A stretch of 64,000 bases of DNA, from assembly GCA_002699025.1 (NCBI GenBank), contig PABA01000011.1, positions 1-64,000 of the forward strand, written 5' to 3'. This DNA is from Sandaracinus sp. (GTDB lineage: Bacteria > Myxococcota_A > Polyangia > Polyangiales > Houyiibacteriaceae). Both the position numbers and the translations under genes were made by a program. The notes beneath the pieces are model-generated. The model was not told the origin of the DNA, searched no databases, and saw nothing but the letters and a program-made list of their open reading frames with translations. This document shows, piece by piece, positions 54,479-63,217 of the stretch (positions within the stretch are counted from its first letter, which is position 1; every line of letters begins with the position of its first letter).

Positions 54479-54509
54479 CGCGGCCGGCTCCTCCCGAGGG
54501 CCGGCCGCG
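54479..54509. terminator. GC-rich stem-loop after the phosphatase gene
   Basis: CGCGGCCGGC (54479-54488) pairs perfectly with GCCGGCCGCG (54500-54509) around an 11-base loop, 28 bases after the phosphatase stop. There is no T-run, only a pyrimidine-rich continuation, so the terminator call rests on position and stem strength. Confidence 0.55.
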
Positions 54510-54599
54510 CGCGTTCCGTCCCCCGCCCTCTCCCGGGGCCAGCCCGGCCCCGATCCCCCGACCGTTGCGCCGACGGGCCGAGCCGGGTAGGCGGGAAGC

Positions 54600-55079
54600 A
54601 TGAAGGTGAGCATGGCGTCGGCGCCCGGGCAGCTCTTCGAGGCGCGGCTGGGCACACGGGCCGGTCCGGGCGGCGCGCAGGCCGTGCTCGAGGTCGCGGC
54701 GAACGGGGTCGTGCAGCTCGACCCGAGCCAGGCGCTCGGCTGCACCATCGTCGAGGCCACGCCGGACGAGCTCGCGGCGCTGCGGCGGGCGGGCTTCCAG
54801 TGCGCCTACCACCCGCCCGGGAAGAAGCTCGGCGACGACCCCATGATGCGCATGGTGCTCCCCGTGGGGCGCTCCGGCTGGGCCATCGCCGCGGGCTACG
54901 CGGGCCTCTTCGCGCTGCTCGTCCTCCCGGCGCCCCTCGCCCTCGTGCTCGGCGCCGTCGCCGCCTGGGACCTCCGCAAGAACCCGAAGAAGCGCGGCTG
55001 GGGCCGCACCATCTTCGGCCTGCTCATGGGCACGCTCGGCACGGGCCTGATGCTCCTCGCCCTCTTCGACGCCTTCTGA
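54600..55079 (+). CDS. Small membrane protein
   Basis: A 159-residue protein. The N-terminal 95 residues are soluble (LFEARLGTRAGPGGAQAVLE; VVQLDPSQALGCTIVEATPD). Two C-terminal membrane helices follow (GWAIAAGYAGLFALLVLPAP with LALVLGAVAAWDL, about 97-128; TIFGLLMGTLGTGLMLLALF, about 137-156), with the basic loop RKNPKKRGWGRT between them, as in DUF4190-type proteins. Function unknown. The ATG has GGGAAG just before it. Confidence 0.72.
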   Translation: MKVSMASAPGQLFEARLGTRAGPGGAQAVLEVAANGVVQLDPSQALGCTIVEATPDELAALRRAGFQCAYHPPGKKLGDDPMMRMVLPVGRSGWAIAAGYAGLFALLVLPAPLALVLGAVAAWDLRKNPKKRGWGRTIFGLLMGTLGTGLMLLALFDAF

Positions 55080-55383
<304 letters not shown>

Positions 55384-56565
55384 ATGTCGCTCCGCGCGCA
55401 CTGGGTCCTCGACGAGGACGTCGTCTTCCTGAACCACGGCTCCTTCGGGGCCTGCCCGCGGGTCGTGCTCGAGGCCCAGGCGCGGCTCCGCGCGCAGCTC
55501 GAGGCGGAGCCCGTGCGCTTCTTCGTCCGCGAGCTCGAGCCGCTCCTCGCCGAGGCGCGCGCGGTGGCGGCGCGCTTCGTCGGCTGCGACGAGGATGATC
55601 TGGTCTTCGTGCGGAACGCGACCGAGGGCGTGAACGCCGTGCTCCGCTCGCTCCGCTTCGCGCCGGGCGACGCCATCCTCGTCACGGACCACGGTTACCA
55701 CGCCGTCGGCAACGCGGCGCGCTGGGTGGCCGAGCGCGCCGGCGCGCGGGTCGACGTGGCGCGCGTGCCCTTCCCGCTCACGGGCCCGGACGAGGTCGTC
55801 GAAGCCGTCCTCGCCGCCGTCACGCCGGAGACGAAGCTCGCCATCGTCGACCAGGTCACGAGCCCCACCGGCGTCGTCTTCCCCCTCACCGAGCTCGTCC
55901 TCCGGCTCGAGGCCCGCGGCGTGGACGTGCTCGTCGACGCCGCCCACGCACCCGGCATGCTCCCCCTCGACCTGCGCGCCCTCGGCGCGGCCTACGTCAC
56001 GGGCAACTTCCACAAATGGGTCTGCGCGCCGAAGGGCGCGGCCTTCCTCCACGTGCGGCGCGACCGGCAGGAGGGCATCGTGCCGCCGGTCATCAGCCAC
56101 GGCTGGGACTCGCCGCGCCCGCGGAGCCGCTTCCTCGAGACCTTCGACTGGACGGGCACGGCCGACCCGACGGCCGTCCTCGCGCTCCCGGCGGCGCTCC
56201 GCTTCGTCGACGAGGTCTGCGGCGGCTGGGAGGCGCTCCGCGCGCGCTGCCACGCCCTCCTTCTCGAAGGACGCGACCTCCTCGCCGCCGCGCTCGACGT
56301 CCCCCCGCCCGTCCCCGACGCCATGCTCGGCATGCTCGCCGCCCTGCCCCTCCCGGACGCCGAGACCCGCGCGCCGCCCGAGAGCGCCCTCTACCTCGAC
56401 GCGCTCCAGCTCGCGCTCTACGAGACGCACCGCGTCGAGGTGCCCATCGTGCCCTGGCCCGCGCCGCCGAAGCGCCTCGTCCGCATCAGCGCCATGGCCT
56501 ACGTGACCCCGGACGAGTACGCGGCCCTCGCCGCCGCCCTCCGCGAAGAGCTCGCCCTCCCATGA
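55384..56565 (+). CDS. Class V aminotransferase (isopenicillin-N-epimerase-like PLP enzyme)
   Basis: A 393-residue PLP-dependent enzyme of the class V fold. Visible landmarks are [20 protein letters not shown] (about 13-32), [20 protein letters not shown] (about 65), [18 protein letters not shown] (about 98-115), [30 protein letters not shown] (PLP-ring Asp, about 180) and [19 protein letters not shown] (Schiff-base Lys, about 208). The sequence resembles the isopenicillin-N epimerase / cysteine desulfurase-like subgroup; the substrate is not deducible. The ATG has little ribosome-binding sequence. Its stop overlaps a small gene (ATGA). Confidence 0.88.
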   Translation: MSLRAHWVLDEDVVFLNHGSFGACPRVVLEAQARLRAQLEAEPVRFFVRELEPLLAEARAVAARFVGCDEDDLVFVRNATEGVNAVLRSLRFAPGDAILVTDHGYHAVGNAARWVAERAGARVDVARVPFPLTGPDEVVEAVLAAVTPETKLAIVDQVTSPTGVVFPLTELVLRLEARGVDVLVDAAHAPGMLPLDLRALGAAYVTGNFHKWVCAPKGAAFLHVRRDRQEGIVPPVISHGWDSPRPRSRFLETFDWTGTADPTAVLALPAALRFVDEVCGGWEALRARCHALLLEGRDLLAAALDVPPPVPDAMLGMLAALPLPDAETRAPPESALYLDALQLALYETHRVEVPIVPWPAPPKRLVRISAMAYVTPDEYAALAAALREELALP

Positions 56566-56783
56566 GCGCCCGCGCCTCGCGCGAACCTCCAGCGACCGTG
56601 CTCCTCCCCAGCGGCACGCTCCACCTCGCGAGCGGGACCACCACCACGACGCGCGCTCGGCCCCGGGCGAAGCTCCCGGTCCCGCTGGAGGGACACACCT
56701 TTCTTCGCGTCACCGGGCGCGTGGCCGGGCGCGAGGGCGTCCTCGCGGGTCCCCTCGTCGCGGCCGCGCTCCGGTCGCGCTGA
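56562..56783 (+). CDS. Small hypothetical protein (73 aa)
   Basis: A 73-residue basic protein overlapping the aminotransferase stop by four bases. Nearly all codons end in G or C, and the composition is varied ([40 protein letters not shown]), unlike repeat noise. No domain, signal or helix is recognised. The ATGA coupling is the main support; it could be an accident of the G+C-rich sequence. Confidence 0.45.
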   Translation: MSARASREPPATVLLPSGTLHLASGTTTTTRARPRAKLPVPLEGHTFLRVTGRVAGREGVLAGPLVAAALRSR

Positions 56784-56800
56784 GCTACCCTCGCGCCCCC

Positions 56801-57253
56801 ATGCCCTTCGCGCTCCATCCTCGCCTCGCCGCGGACACGGTCCCGCTCGGCCGCTTCCCCGGCACGCTCGCGCTCCTCCACCGGGACGCGCGCTACCCCT
56901 GGGTGATCCTCGTGCCCGAGCGCGAGGGCGTCCGCGAGCTCCACCAGCTCCCGCCGGACGTCCGCCGCGCCCTCCTCGAGCAGAGCTGCGCCGTGGCCGA
57001 GGCGATGGAGGCGCTCTTCGATGCGGACAAGATGAACGTCGCGGCCCTCGGGAACATGGTCCCCCAGCTCCACCTCCATCACGTCGCGCGCTTCGAGGCG
57101 GACGACGCCTGGCCGGGCGCGATCTGGGGCGCGCACCCGGCCCTCGAGTACACCCCCGAGGCGCTGGAGACGCGCTGCGCCGCGCTGCGCGGAGCCTTCG
57201 CGGATCGGGAAGGCTTCGCGCCCGCGTCGCCGGCGCCGCTCGGCGGGACCTGA
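56801..57253 (+). CDS. HIT-family nucleotide hydrolase
   Basis: A 150-residue histidine-triad protein. The triad is in [20 protein letters not shown] (about 86-105), and the preceding [13 protein letters not shown] matches the family strand. [20 protein letters not shown] (about 31-50) is the usual N-terminal part. Such small HIT proteins hydrolyse dinucleoside polyphosphates or nucleoside phosphoramidates. Acting in the cytosol; the exact substrate is unknown. The ATG at 56801 follows the small gene after 17 bases and may be co-transcribed with the aminotransferase gene. Confidence 0.88.
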   Translation: MPFALHPRLAADTVPLGRFPGTLALLHRDARYPWVILVPEREGVRELHQLPPDVRRALLEQSCAVAEAMEALFDADKMNVAALGNMVPQLHLHHVARFEADDAWPGAIWGAHPALEYTPEALETRCAALRGAFADREGFAPASPAPLGGT

Positions 57254-57332
57254 CCTCGCGCGACCGGCGGCGCCCGACCGCCGTTGACGACCCCCCCCCC
57301 ATCCCCGACCCTCGCGGCCGGGGAGGTGCCGC

Positions 57333-58319
57333 GTGATCCCGTACTTCATCGTCCGTCCCGGGAGCGCCGAGGGCCTCCAGCTCGTCTACGACTTCGACGC
57401 GGGGCGCACGTCCATCCTGCGCCTCCGGCTCGAGGGGGACTCCGTCGCGAAGGAGCCCGTCGCCGAGGTGGACCGGCTCCTCCGGCATGCCGCCGCCCTC
57501 GAGGACGGCTGGCTCGCGGCCGTGATGCCCGTGAGGGAGTTCGGCGAGCCGGTCTTCGTCGAGAAGTGGTCCTGGGACCCGGTCGAGCGCGTCGCGCAGG
57601 GCCGCGTGCCCCACCCGAAGATGGGCCTGATGAACATGGCGGCCTCGGACGACGGCGCCCTCGTCCTCGTCGACCGGGCCTTCCGCGAGTCGGGCGCGCA
57701 CTCGACGCGCAACGACGCGCTCGTCCTGGCGTGGCCGGAGATGGAGCTCCGGGCGACGATCCACCCGATGATCTCCGCGCTCGTCACGGCCACCTTCGAC
57801 GACTCGAACGAGCGGCTGGCGCTGGTGCACGTCGACCAGGGCGGCTGCGAGGCCCGCCTCTACCGCCTGGACGGCCCGGAGCCGACGCTCCTGGGCGAGT
57901 TCGCGCAGGCGCAGCTCCCGACCGACTTCGTGACCGGCGCCCTGGCCTTCGTCGACGACGCGATCGTGCTCTGGACGCTCCACATCGAGCTGCTCGAGAG
58001 CGAGGTCGTGGTCTACGACGCGGGCGGCGAGACGCCCTCCTTCGCGCGCCGGCTGCGCTGCTCCTTCGACCCCGGGCTCGAGGACGAGCCCGAGCGCCCC
58101 TACGACACGATCCTGAGCAACGCGAACCCCGCGCTGGCGCTCCGCGACGGCTGCGCGTTCGTCGGCGGGCGCGGTCAGGTGCATCGGGTGCCCCTCGACG
58201 GCGCGGACCCCACGTCCATCGACCTCCCCCTGGACGTCGTCGTCCAGATCCGCCCCTTCGGGGACCGGCTGCTCGCCATCGACACCGCCGGCGAGCTGGC
58301 GCTCGTCCCCGCGCGCTGA
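57333..58319 (+). CDS. Predicted beta-propeller-like protein, unknown function
   Basis: A 328-residue soluble protein made of short beta strands (EGLQLVYDFDAGRTSILRLR, about 13; DDGALVLVDRAFRESGAHST, about 105; NERLALVHVDQGGCEARLYR, about 158; CAFVGGRGQVHRVPLDGADP, about 277). Spacing suggests a degenerate propeller. No known family, signal peptide or catalytic motif. GTG start at 57333 with GGGGAGG about eight bases upstream. It precedes the glycoside hydrolase gene by 49 bp; a functional link is not established. Confidence 0.68.
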   Translation: MIPYFIVRPGSAEGLQLVYDFDAGRTSILRLRLEGDSVAKEPVAEVDRLLRHAAALEDGWLAAVMPVREFGEPVFVEKWSWDPVERVAQGRVPHPKMGLMNMAASDDGALVLVDRAFRESGAHSTRNDALVLAWPEMELRATIHPMISALVTATFDDSNERLALVHVDQGGCEARLYRLDGPEPTLLGEFAQAQLPTDFVTGALAFVDDAIVLWTLHIELLESEVVVYDAGGETPSFARRLRCSFDPGLEDEPERPYDTILSNANPALALRDGCAFVGGRGQVHRVPLDGADPTSIDLPLDVVVQIRPFGDRLLAIDTAGELALVPAR

Positions 58320-58368
58320 GCCCGCTCGCCGCTGGGCGGGCGGAGGTGAGCGTGGTACGCCCTCGGCG

Positions 58369-59334
58369 ATGAGCCTCGTCGGCGTGAACACCCCTTATCT
58401 CCAGGGCGAGTACGGGCACGACCTCGCGCCCAACGGCCGCTTCCCCGAGTGGCCGGTCGCCTTCTCGGAGATGGCCGCCTACCGACCGCTCATCGAGGCC
58501 GCCGAGCTCGGCTTCGACGCCATCCGGCTCTGGCTCTGCGAGAACGGCGAGGGCATCGTGCTCGACGAGCGAGGCGCCATCGCCGGCGTGCACGCGGACC
58601 TCCTGAAGGCGGTGGAGATCGTCTCGGAGGCGGCGGCGCTCCACGGCCTGCGCGTCTACTGGTCGCTCCTCGACGGCAACGCCATCGCCCGCGAGGCGGA
58701 CCCGGTCACGCGCGCCATCGTCACCGACGGCGACGCGCGCGCCCGCTTCGCGGAGAAGGTCGTCGCCCCCATCGCCGGCCTGCTCGACCCGCGGCTCACG
58801 GTCGCGCTCGAGATCGTCAACGAGCCGGAGACGGGCACGGAGGCGTGCATGCGCGACTCGGACGAGGTCGCCGAGGGCGCCGAGGCCGTCACCTGGGAGC
58901 AGCTCGGCGCGACGATCCGCCTGGCGGGCGACGCGGCGCGGGCCGAGGGCGTCGCGCACGTCACGGCCGGTACCATGCACGTCTTCCTCCCGGAGCTCTG
59001 GAAGGTCGACCCGCGCCTCGACGCCGTGGACGTGCACGTCTACCACCCGCGCGGCGGGCTCCCCTCGCGGGCCGACCTGGCGGCCTACGTGGGGGACGAC
59101 GCGCTGAAGGACCCGGCGCTCCCGCTCTTCGGGGGCGAGTGCGGCATCCCCAAGGGCGCGGACGAGTCGACGCTCCCGCTCCTGAACTACGTGCACAACG
59201 CCGAGGCCGCGGGCTACGACGGGGTGTTCCTCTGGCAGCTCGAAGGCGACCTCGTCGACAAGGGCGCGCCGAAGCGCCCCATCACGGAGCTCGGCTGGGA
59301 GGCGAAGCGGCTCCTCGCCGAGCGACGCGGCTGA
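58369..59334 (+). CDS. Glycoside hydrolase, GH5-like TIM barrel
   Basis: A 321-residue protein without signal peptide. The layout fits a cellulase-type TIM barrel: EAAELGFDAIRLWLCENGEG (about 43, barrel strand), LHGLRVYWSLLDGNA (about 91), VALEIVNEPETG (acid/base Glu, about 150), DAVDVHVYHPRGGLP (about 220), LPLFGGECGIPKGA (nucleophile Glu, about 257) and GVFLWQLEGD (about 287). The two catalytic Glu residues sit at the expected strand ends. Lack of a signal suggests a cytosolic role on small glycans. ATG start. The GH family number is my assignment from motifs. Confidence 0.78.
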   Translation: MSLVGVNTPYLQGEYGHDLAPNGRFPEWPVAFSEMAAYRPLIEAAELGFDAIRLWLCENGEGIVLDERGAIAGVHADLLKAVEIVSEAAALHGLRVYWSLLDGNAIAREADPVTRAIVTDGDARARFAEKVVAPIAGLLDPRLTVALEIVNEPETGTEACMRDSDEVAEGAEAVTWEQLGATIRLAGDAARAEGVAHVTAGTMHVFLPELWKVDPRLDAVDVHVYHPRGGLPSRADLAAYVGDDALKDPALPLFGGECGIPKGADESTLPLLNYVHNAEAAGYDGVFLWQLEGDLVDKGAPKRPITELGWEAKRLLAERRG

Positions 59335-59452
59335 CGGGGGCGGTCGCGGCGGAGGCGGGCGGAGGCGCACGCGGTGGGGCGGGGCGCCTCGGCCCGGAGA
59401 CGCCCCGCAGCGTCCCGAGCGTCGGAACGGCGCGTGCGTCGAAGGGAGCCCG

Positions 59453-59623
59453 ATGATGACCCGTCCCCTGCTCGCGCTCGTCCTCGCCGCCTCTGGCCTC
59501 TCCACCTGCGAGGACGAGGCGCCCCCCGTCCCCCAGCACGCCGACTACGAGAGCGAGGAGGGGCTGGACGAGCCCGTCGGGGATGTCCCGGGCATGGTCG
59601 TCGATTCGTCTGAGACGAACTGA
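59453..59623 (+). CDS. Small lipoprotein-like protein (56 aa)
   Basis: A short frame with a strong ribosome-binding site (GAAGGGAG six bases before an ATG-ATG pair). The product starts with a signal, TRPLLALVLAASGLSTC, whose end (LSTC) can serve as a lipobox, followed by an acidic tail (EDEAPPVPQHADYESEEGLD; then EPVGDVPGMVVDSSETN). It is too short for family assignment. The context, a small exported protein between the glycoside hydrolase gene and another lipoprotein gene, is plausible. Confidence 0.6.
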   Translation: MMTRPLLALVLAASGLSTCEDEAPPVPQHADYESEEGLDEPVGDVPGMVVDSSETN

Positions 59624-59679
59624 CGGCATCTTATTTTCGCTCTTACAAAAGACCCGCCACTGCTCCAGAACGGGAGGCG
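59624..59679 (+). promoter_or_regulatory. A/T-rich tract, probable promoter of the hydrolase gene
   Basis: GCATCTTATTTTCGCTCTTA followed by CAAAAG (59626-59651) is one of the most A/T-rich runs in the window. It lies just before the alpha/beta hydrolase gene and after the small lipoprotein stop. It may hold the -10 region of a promoter (TTACAAA) or act as an end signal; the sequence alone does not decide. Confidence 0.4.
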
Positions 59680-60441
59680 ATGCACCCTCGGGCCCTCCTC
59701 GTCGCCAGCGCGCTCCTCCTCGGGGCGTGCGCTCATGGGCCGACGCTCCCGGCGGACGCGCCGCTCCCCGGCCTGGAGCTCGCGTCGCGCAGCGGCGGCG
59801 GGGACGACGGGTCGCGCTGCCTGGTCGTCTTCCTGCCCGGGTTGGGGGACGACGCGCAGGCCTTCGCGGACCACGGCTTCGACACGACGCTGAGCTCCCA
59901 CGGCATCGACGCCGACCTCTGGGCCGTCGACTGGCGCGGCGTGGGGCTGGGCCACCCGGAGCTCGCCGAGCGCCTCGCGCGGGACGTCCGCCGACGCACG
60001 GCGGAGAAGGGCTACGCGAAGACCTGGCTCGTCGGCGTCTCCCTCGGCGGGGGCGGCGCGCTCCACACGAGCGCGGAGACCCCGGAGCTGGTCGACGGGG
60101 TGGTCGCCCTCTCGCCGGTCTTCGCGGACCCGTTCCTGGTGAAGGACATCCGCCGGCGCGGCGGGCTGCATGCCTGGAGTCCGGAGCGGCCCGACCACCC
60201 CTCCGAGCGCGTCTTCGACTGGCTCCGCCATCGTCAGCGCCCGGGCGGCGGCCAGGTGCCCGTCTTCCTCGGCTACGCGGCCGACGATCCGCTCGCGCCC
60301 ATCTCCCAGACGGTCGCCGACGCGCTCGAGCCCGGCCGGGTCGTCGTCGGTGGGGGCGGCCACGCCTGGAACGTGTGGCGCGAGCTCTGGCAGGGCTTCG
60401 TCGCCTCGGGCCGTCTCCAGCGCTCCTGCGGCGTGCGCTGA
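59680..60441 (+). CDS. Alpha/beta hydrolase lipoprotein
   Basis: A 253-residue lipoprotein (LLVASALLLGACAHGPTLPA, lipobox LLGAC). The serine-hydrolase elements are the oxyanion turn VVFLPGLGDDAQAFADHGFD (about 49-68), nucleophile elbow LVGVSLGGGGAL (Ser near 120), acid in GYAADDPLAP (about 205) and His in VGGGGHAWNVW (about 228). Substrate unknown; exported esterases of this kind are common. The ATG has GGGAGG only two bases upstream, a tight but usable spacing. It precedes the MscS-like gene by 60 bp and the two may be co-transcribed. Confidence 0.83.
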   Translation: MHPRALLVASALLLGACAHGPTLPADAPLPGLELASRSGGGDDGSRCLVVFLPGLGDDAQAFADHGFDTTLSSHGIDADLWAVDWRGVGLGHPELAERLARDVRRRTAEKGYAKTWLVGVSLGGGGALHTSAETPELVDGVVALSPVFADPFLVKDIRRRGGLHAWSPERPDHPSERVFDWLRHRQRPGGGQVPVFLGYAADDPLAPISQTVADALEPGRVVVGGGGHAWNVWRELWQGFVASGRLQRSCGVR

Positions 60442-60501
60442 GCTCGCGGCCGAGCGCGTTCGGAGTGGACGGCCGCGCGCACGGAGCGGCATGGTCGCGG
60501 G

Positions 60502-62094
60502 ATGGCTCCTTCGCCGCGTCGCCGCGCCGCTGCCTGCCTCGCCTGCGCCCTCCCCCTGCTGCTCGCGCGCTCGCCCGTCCGGGCGCAGGACGACGCCCCC
60601 GGGAGCGAGCCGCCGGGCGACGCCCGAGCCGCGCAGGCTGCGGACGACGCACCGAGCACGCCCGCGGTCCCTCCGGTCGCGCGGATCCGCGCGGCCCTCG
60701 ACGCCATCGGCGGCTACGACGCCGTGAGCCTGGACCAGGAGGCGGGCGTGATCCGGCTCCGGGGCGAGGTCCCGACCGCGGCTGCGCGCCAGGCGGCCGA
60801 GCAGGTGGCCGAGCGCGCCGCCCCGGACGCGCTCTTCGTCGCGAACGCCATCGAGATCGTCGCGCCGAGGAGCGAGGACGAAGCCGACCCGACCCTCGCG
60901 GCCGACGAGACCGACCAGGCCATCGCCGGCGCCATCCGGCGCATCTTCGGGGCCGTCGACGAGCTGCGCGCCGTGGAGGTGCGCGTCGACGGCGGCATCG
61001 TGCACCTCCGCGGCACGGTGCGGGAGCCGGCCGCGGCCGACCGGGCCGTGGAGATCGCCGGCGAGCGCGACGGGGTCATCTACGTGGACGCCGACGTCGC
61101 CGTCGAGGCGTCGCTTCAGGAGCAGCTCCAGGCGACCATGACGGAGCTCGAGGAGAAGGGCCGGGAGGCGCTCGGTCGCCTCCCCGTGCTCGGCGTGGCG
61201 CTCCTCATCGTCCTGCTCGCGCTCTTCCTCGCGCGCTGGGTGGCGCGGGCGCGTGTCGGGTCGCGGGTCATGAAGCGGAGCCCGCTCATCCACCAGATGA
61301 TCCTCCGGGTGGTCGCCACGCTGGTGCTCGTCGGCGGCGTGCTCCTGGCGCTGGACGTGCTCGGCGCGACGGGCGTCGTCGGGGCGATCCTCGGCACGGC
61401 GGGCATCGTCGGCCTGGCCGTCGGCTTCGCCTTCAAGGACATCGTCGAGAACTACCTCGCGGGCATCCTGTTGGCGTTCCATCGGCCCTTCGCGGCGGGC
61501 GACCTGGTCGCGCTCGGCGAGCGGGAGGGCAAGGTCATCCGCCTCTCGAGCCGGGAGACGATCCTCATGACGCTCGAGGGCAACCACCTGCAGATCCCCA
61601 ACTCGGAGGTCTTCAAGGCGACGATGGTGAACTACACGCGCAACCCGCGGCGGCGCTTCGACTTCGTCGTGGGCGTCGGCACCGGCGAGGAGCTCGCGGC
61701 GGCGGTGCGGATCGGCGTGGAGGCGCTCGAGGCGATGGAGGGCGTGATGGTGGACCCGGCGCCCTTCGCGCGCGTGGAGGGCTTCGGCGACTCGTCGATG
61801 AGCGTGCGCTTCTTCGGCTGGGTGGACCAGGGGTCCTACGACTGGTTCAAGGTGCGGAGCGAGGCCGTGCGGCGCGTGAAGCGGGCGCTCGACGGGGAGG
61901 GCATCGACGTGCCGAACCCGATCTTCGATCTCGACGTGTTCCGGGAGGAGGGGCGGCGCGCCAAGCACCTCCGGCCGGCGCCCGCGGAGCCGGAGGCGGC
62001 GCCGCACGACCTCTCGGTGGACGAGGACATCGACAAGCAGATCGCCGAGGACCCGGAAGCCCAGGAGGTCGACCTGCTGGAGCCGGGGGGCTGA
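60502..62094 (+). CDS. MscS-type mechanosensitive channel with two N-terminal BON domains
   Basis: A 530-residue membrane protein. The signal sequence ends near RSPVRAQDDA. Two BON-like domains follow (AVSLDQEAGVIRLRGEVPTA, about 73; AVEVRVDGGIVHLRGTVREP, about 156). Membrane helices include VLGVALLIVLLALFLARWVA (about 229) and the pore helix GAILGTAGIVGLAVGFAFKD (about 294), followed by the MscS signature region FHRPFAAGDLVALGEREGKV (about 330) and the cytoplasmic beta/alpha domains (GNHLQIPNSEVFKATMVNYT). BON domains bind lipids or the outer membrane, so attachment of the channel to the envelope is possible. It ends six bases before a convergent gene. Confidence 0.88.
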   Translation: MAPSPRRRAAACLACALPLLLARSPVRAQDDAPGSEPPGDARAAQAADDAPSTPAVPPVARIRAALDAIGGYDAVSLDQEAGVIRLRGEVPTAAARQAAEQVAERAAPDALFVANAIEIVAPRSEDEADPTLAADETDQAIAGAIRRIFGAVDELRAVEVRVDGGIVHLRGTVREPAAADRAVEIAGERDGVIYVDADVAVEASLQEQLQATMTELEEKGREALGRLPVLGVALLIVLLALFLARWVARARVGSRVMKRSPLIHQMILRVVATLVLVGGVLLALDVLGATGVVGAILGTAGIVGLAVGFAFKDIVENYLAGILLAFHRPFAAGDLVALGEREGKVIRLSSRETILMTLEGNHLQIPNSEVFKATMVNYTRNPRRRFDFVVGVGTGEELAAAVRIGVEALEAMEGVMVDPAPFARVEGFGDSSMSVRFFGWVDQGSYDWFKVRSEAVRRVKRALDGEGIDVPNPIFDLDVFREEGRRAKHLRPAPAEPEAAPHDLSVDEDIDKQIAEDPEAQEVDLLEPGG

Positions 62095-62100
62095 GCGCGC

Positions 62101-62532
62101 TCAGAGGCAGACGCCGAGCAGACCGGAGAGCCCCTCGACGGCGGTGCACGTCTCGCTCCCGGTGCATACACCTGTCAGGCGGCAGAGGCGTTCGCAGGTG
62201 CCGGCGCAGATGAAGCCCTCGGGGCACTCGGAGATGCTCCCGCAGGCCTCGCCCGCGCCGACACGCACGCCGGTGGCCGGCACGCAGAGGCCGACTTCCT
62301 CGGAGAAGCTCCGCAGCCGGCACTCGTAGCCGACACCACAGGAGCCCGCGCGGAGCGGACTGCACGGCGCGACGCAGGCCCCGAGGGAAGCGTCACAGAC
62401 TTGCCGCGCCCCCAGACCGTCCCGGTCGACCCAGCAGTCCTCGTCGGCCGTACAGGAAGAGGCCACTTCGACCGCGCAGCCGCCGACGCAGGCGGCGAGA
62501 ATCAGGAAGGCGAGAGAGAGGAGGCGGCTCAT
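62101..62532 (-). CDS. Small Cys-rich lipoprotein
   Basis: A 143-residue lipoprotein (SLAFLILAACVGGCAVEVAS, lipobox VGGC) with 18 further cysteines in CTADEDCWVDRDGLGARQVC-type pairs (DC, GYEC, CERLC, CTGSETC). The pattern resembles the disulfide-rich surface proteins common in Myxococcota. Function unknown. The ATG overlaps the stop of the 223-residue lipoprotein gene. Confidence 0.82.
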   Translation of the reverse strand: MSRLLSLAFLILAACVGGCAVEVASSCTADEDCWVDRDGLGARQVCDASLGACVAPCSPLRAGSCGVGYECRLRSFSEEVGLCVPATGVRVGAGEACGSISECPEGFICAGTCERLCRLTGVCTGSETCTAVEGLSGLLGVCL

Positions 62533-63200
62533 GACGACGGCTCCGAGGTGAACGAGAGGGCATCGAGGAGCGCCCCGAAGTCCTGGAGGTCCGGATCGAA
62601 GCCCTCGGGCGCCGCGGCGTAGCCGACGACGAGGAGCACGGGCCAGCCGCGGCGGCGCTCGCCCGAGTGATGCGTCCGGAAGCTCGGTCCGCGCACGACA
62701 GCCACGGCTGCACGAGCGTTCCGCGCTCCGGCCGCCAGCCCCAGGCGCGGGCCCGCCACGTCGACCATCACGAGGTGCGCCGGGGCGCCCCCGACGCGCG
62801 CCGGGAGCTGGTCCACGAGCCTGGTGTTCCAGCGTTGCCCGCGCGAGACGAACCCGCGATCACCGAGGCGGATCGCCCAGCGGCCCCCGGCGAGGCTGTC
62901 GACGTAGCTACGGGCGAGCACCGCAGGCGCGGTCTCGAGCAGCGGCTCGGGGACGGGCACGGCCTGCACCCAGAGCACGCTGCCGTCCCGTACGTGCTCG
63001 AGGCGAAGCTCGGCTCCCGCGCCGGGGGCCTCCCGCCAGGCCCCATCCGTCAACGCAGCTGGGTCGATGCGATGCCGGCCGAGCTCCGACGAAGGCGCCG
63101 CACCGCATGCCACGGCTCCGAGCGCCAGCACCACGGGGAGATGCCGGAGCGCGGCGCAGAGGGCGAGCGCTGGACGTGCCGCGTCACCGTCGAACGACAT
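62529..63200 (-). CDS. Lipoprotein, unknown function
   Basis: A 223-residue predicted lipoprotein. A hydrophobic signal (RHLPVVLALGAVACGAAPSS, lipobox AVAC) is preceded by an unusually long 30-residue N-terminal part. The mature part is a mixed alpha/beta domain (LEHVRDGSVLWVQAVPVPEP; GWPVLLVVGYAAAPEGFDPD) with no recognised motif. The ATG at 63198-63200 is used; a later start nearer the signal is possible. Its stop overlaps the Cys-rich lipoprotein start (ATGA), and the upstream barrel-like gene ends 17 bases before it, so the three genes look like one operon. Confidence 0.78.
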   Translation of the reverse strand: MSFDGDAARPALALCAALRHLPVVLALGAVACGAAPSSELGRHRIDPAALTDGAWREAPGAGAELRLEHVRDGSVLWVQAVPVPEPLLETAPAVLARSYVDSLAGGRWAIRLGDRGFVSRGQRWNTRLVDQLPARVGGAPAHLVMVDVAGPRLGLAAGARNARAAVAVVRGPSFRTHHSGERRRGWPVLLVVGYAAAPEGFDPDLQDFGALLDALSFTSEPSS

Positions 63201-63217
63201 GAGGTTCGGGGAACGAG

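Noticed and set aside
59545-62007. A leftward open frame of 820 codons
   Set aside because: It is antisense to the small lipoprotein, hydrolase and MscS-type genes and reads as His/Arg/Asp-rich noise.
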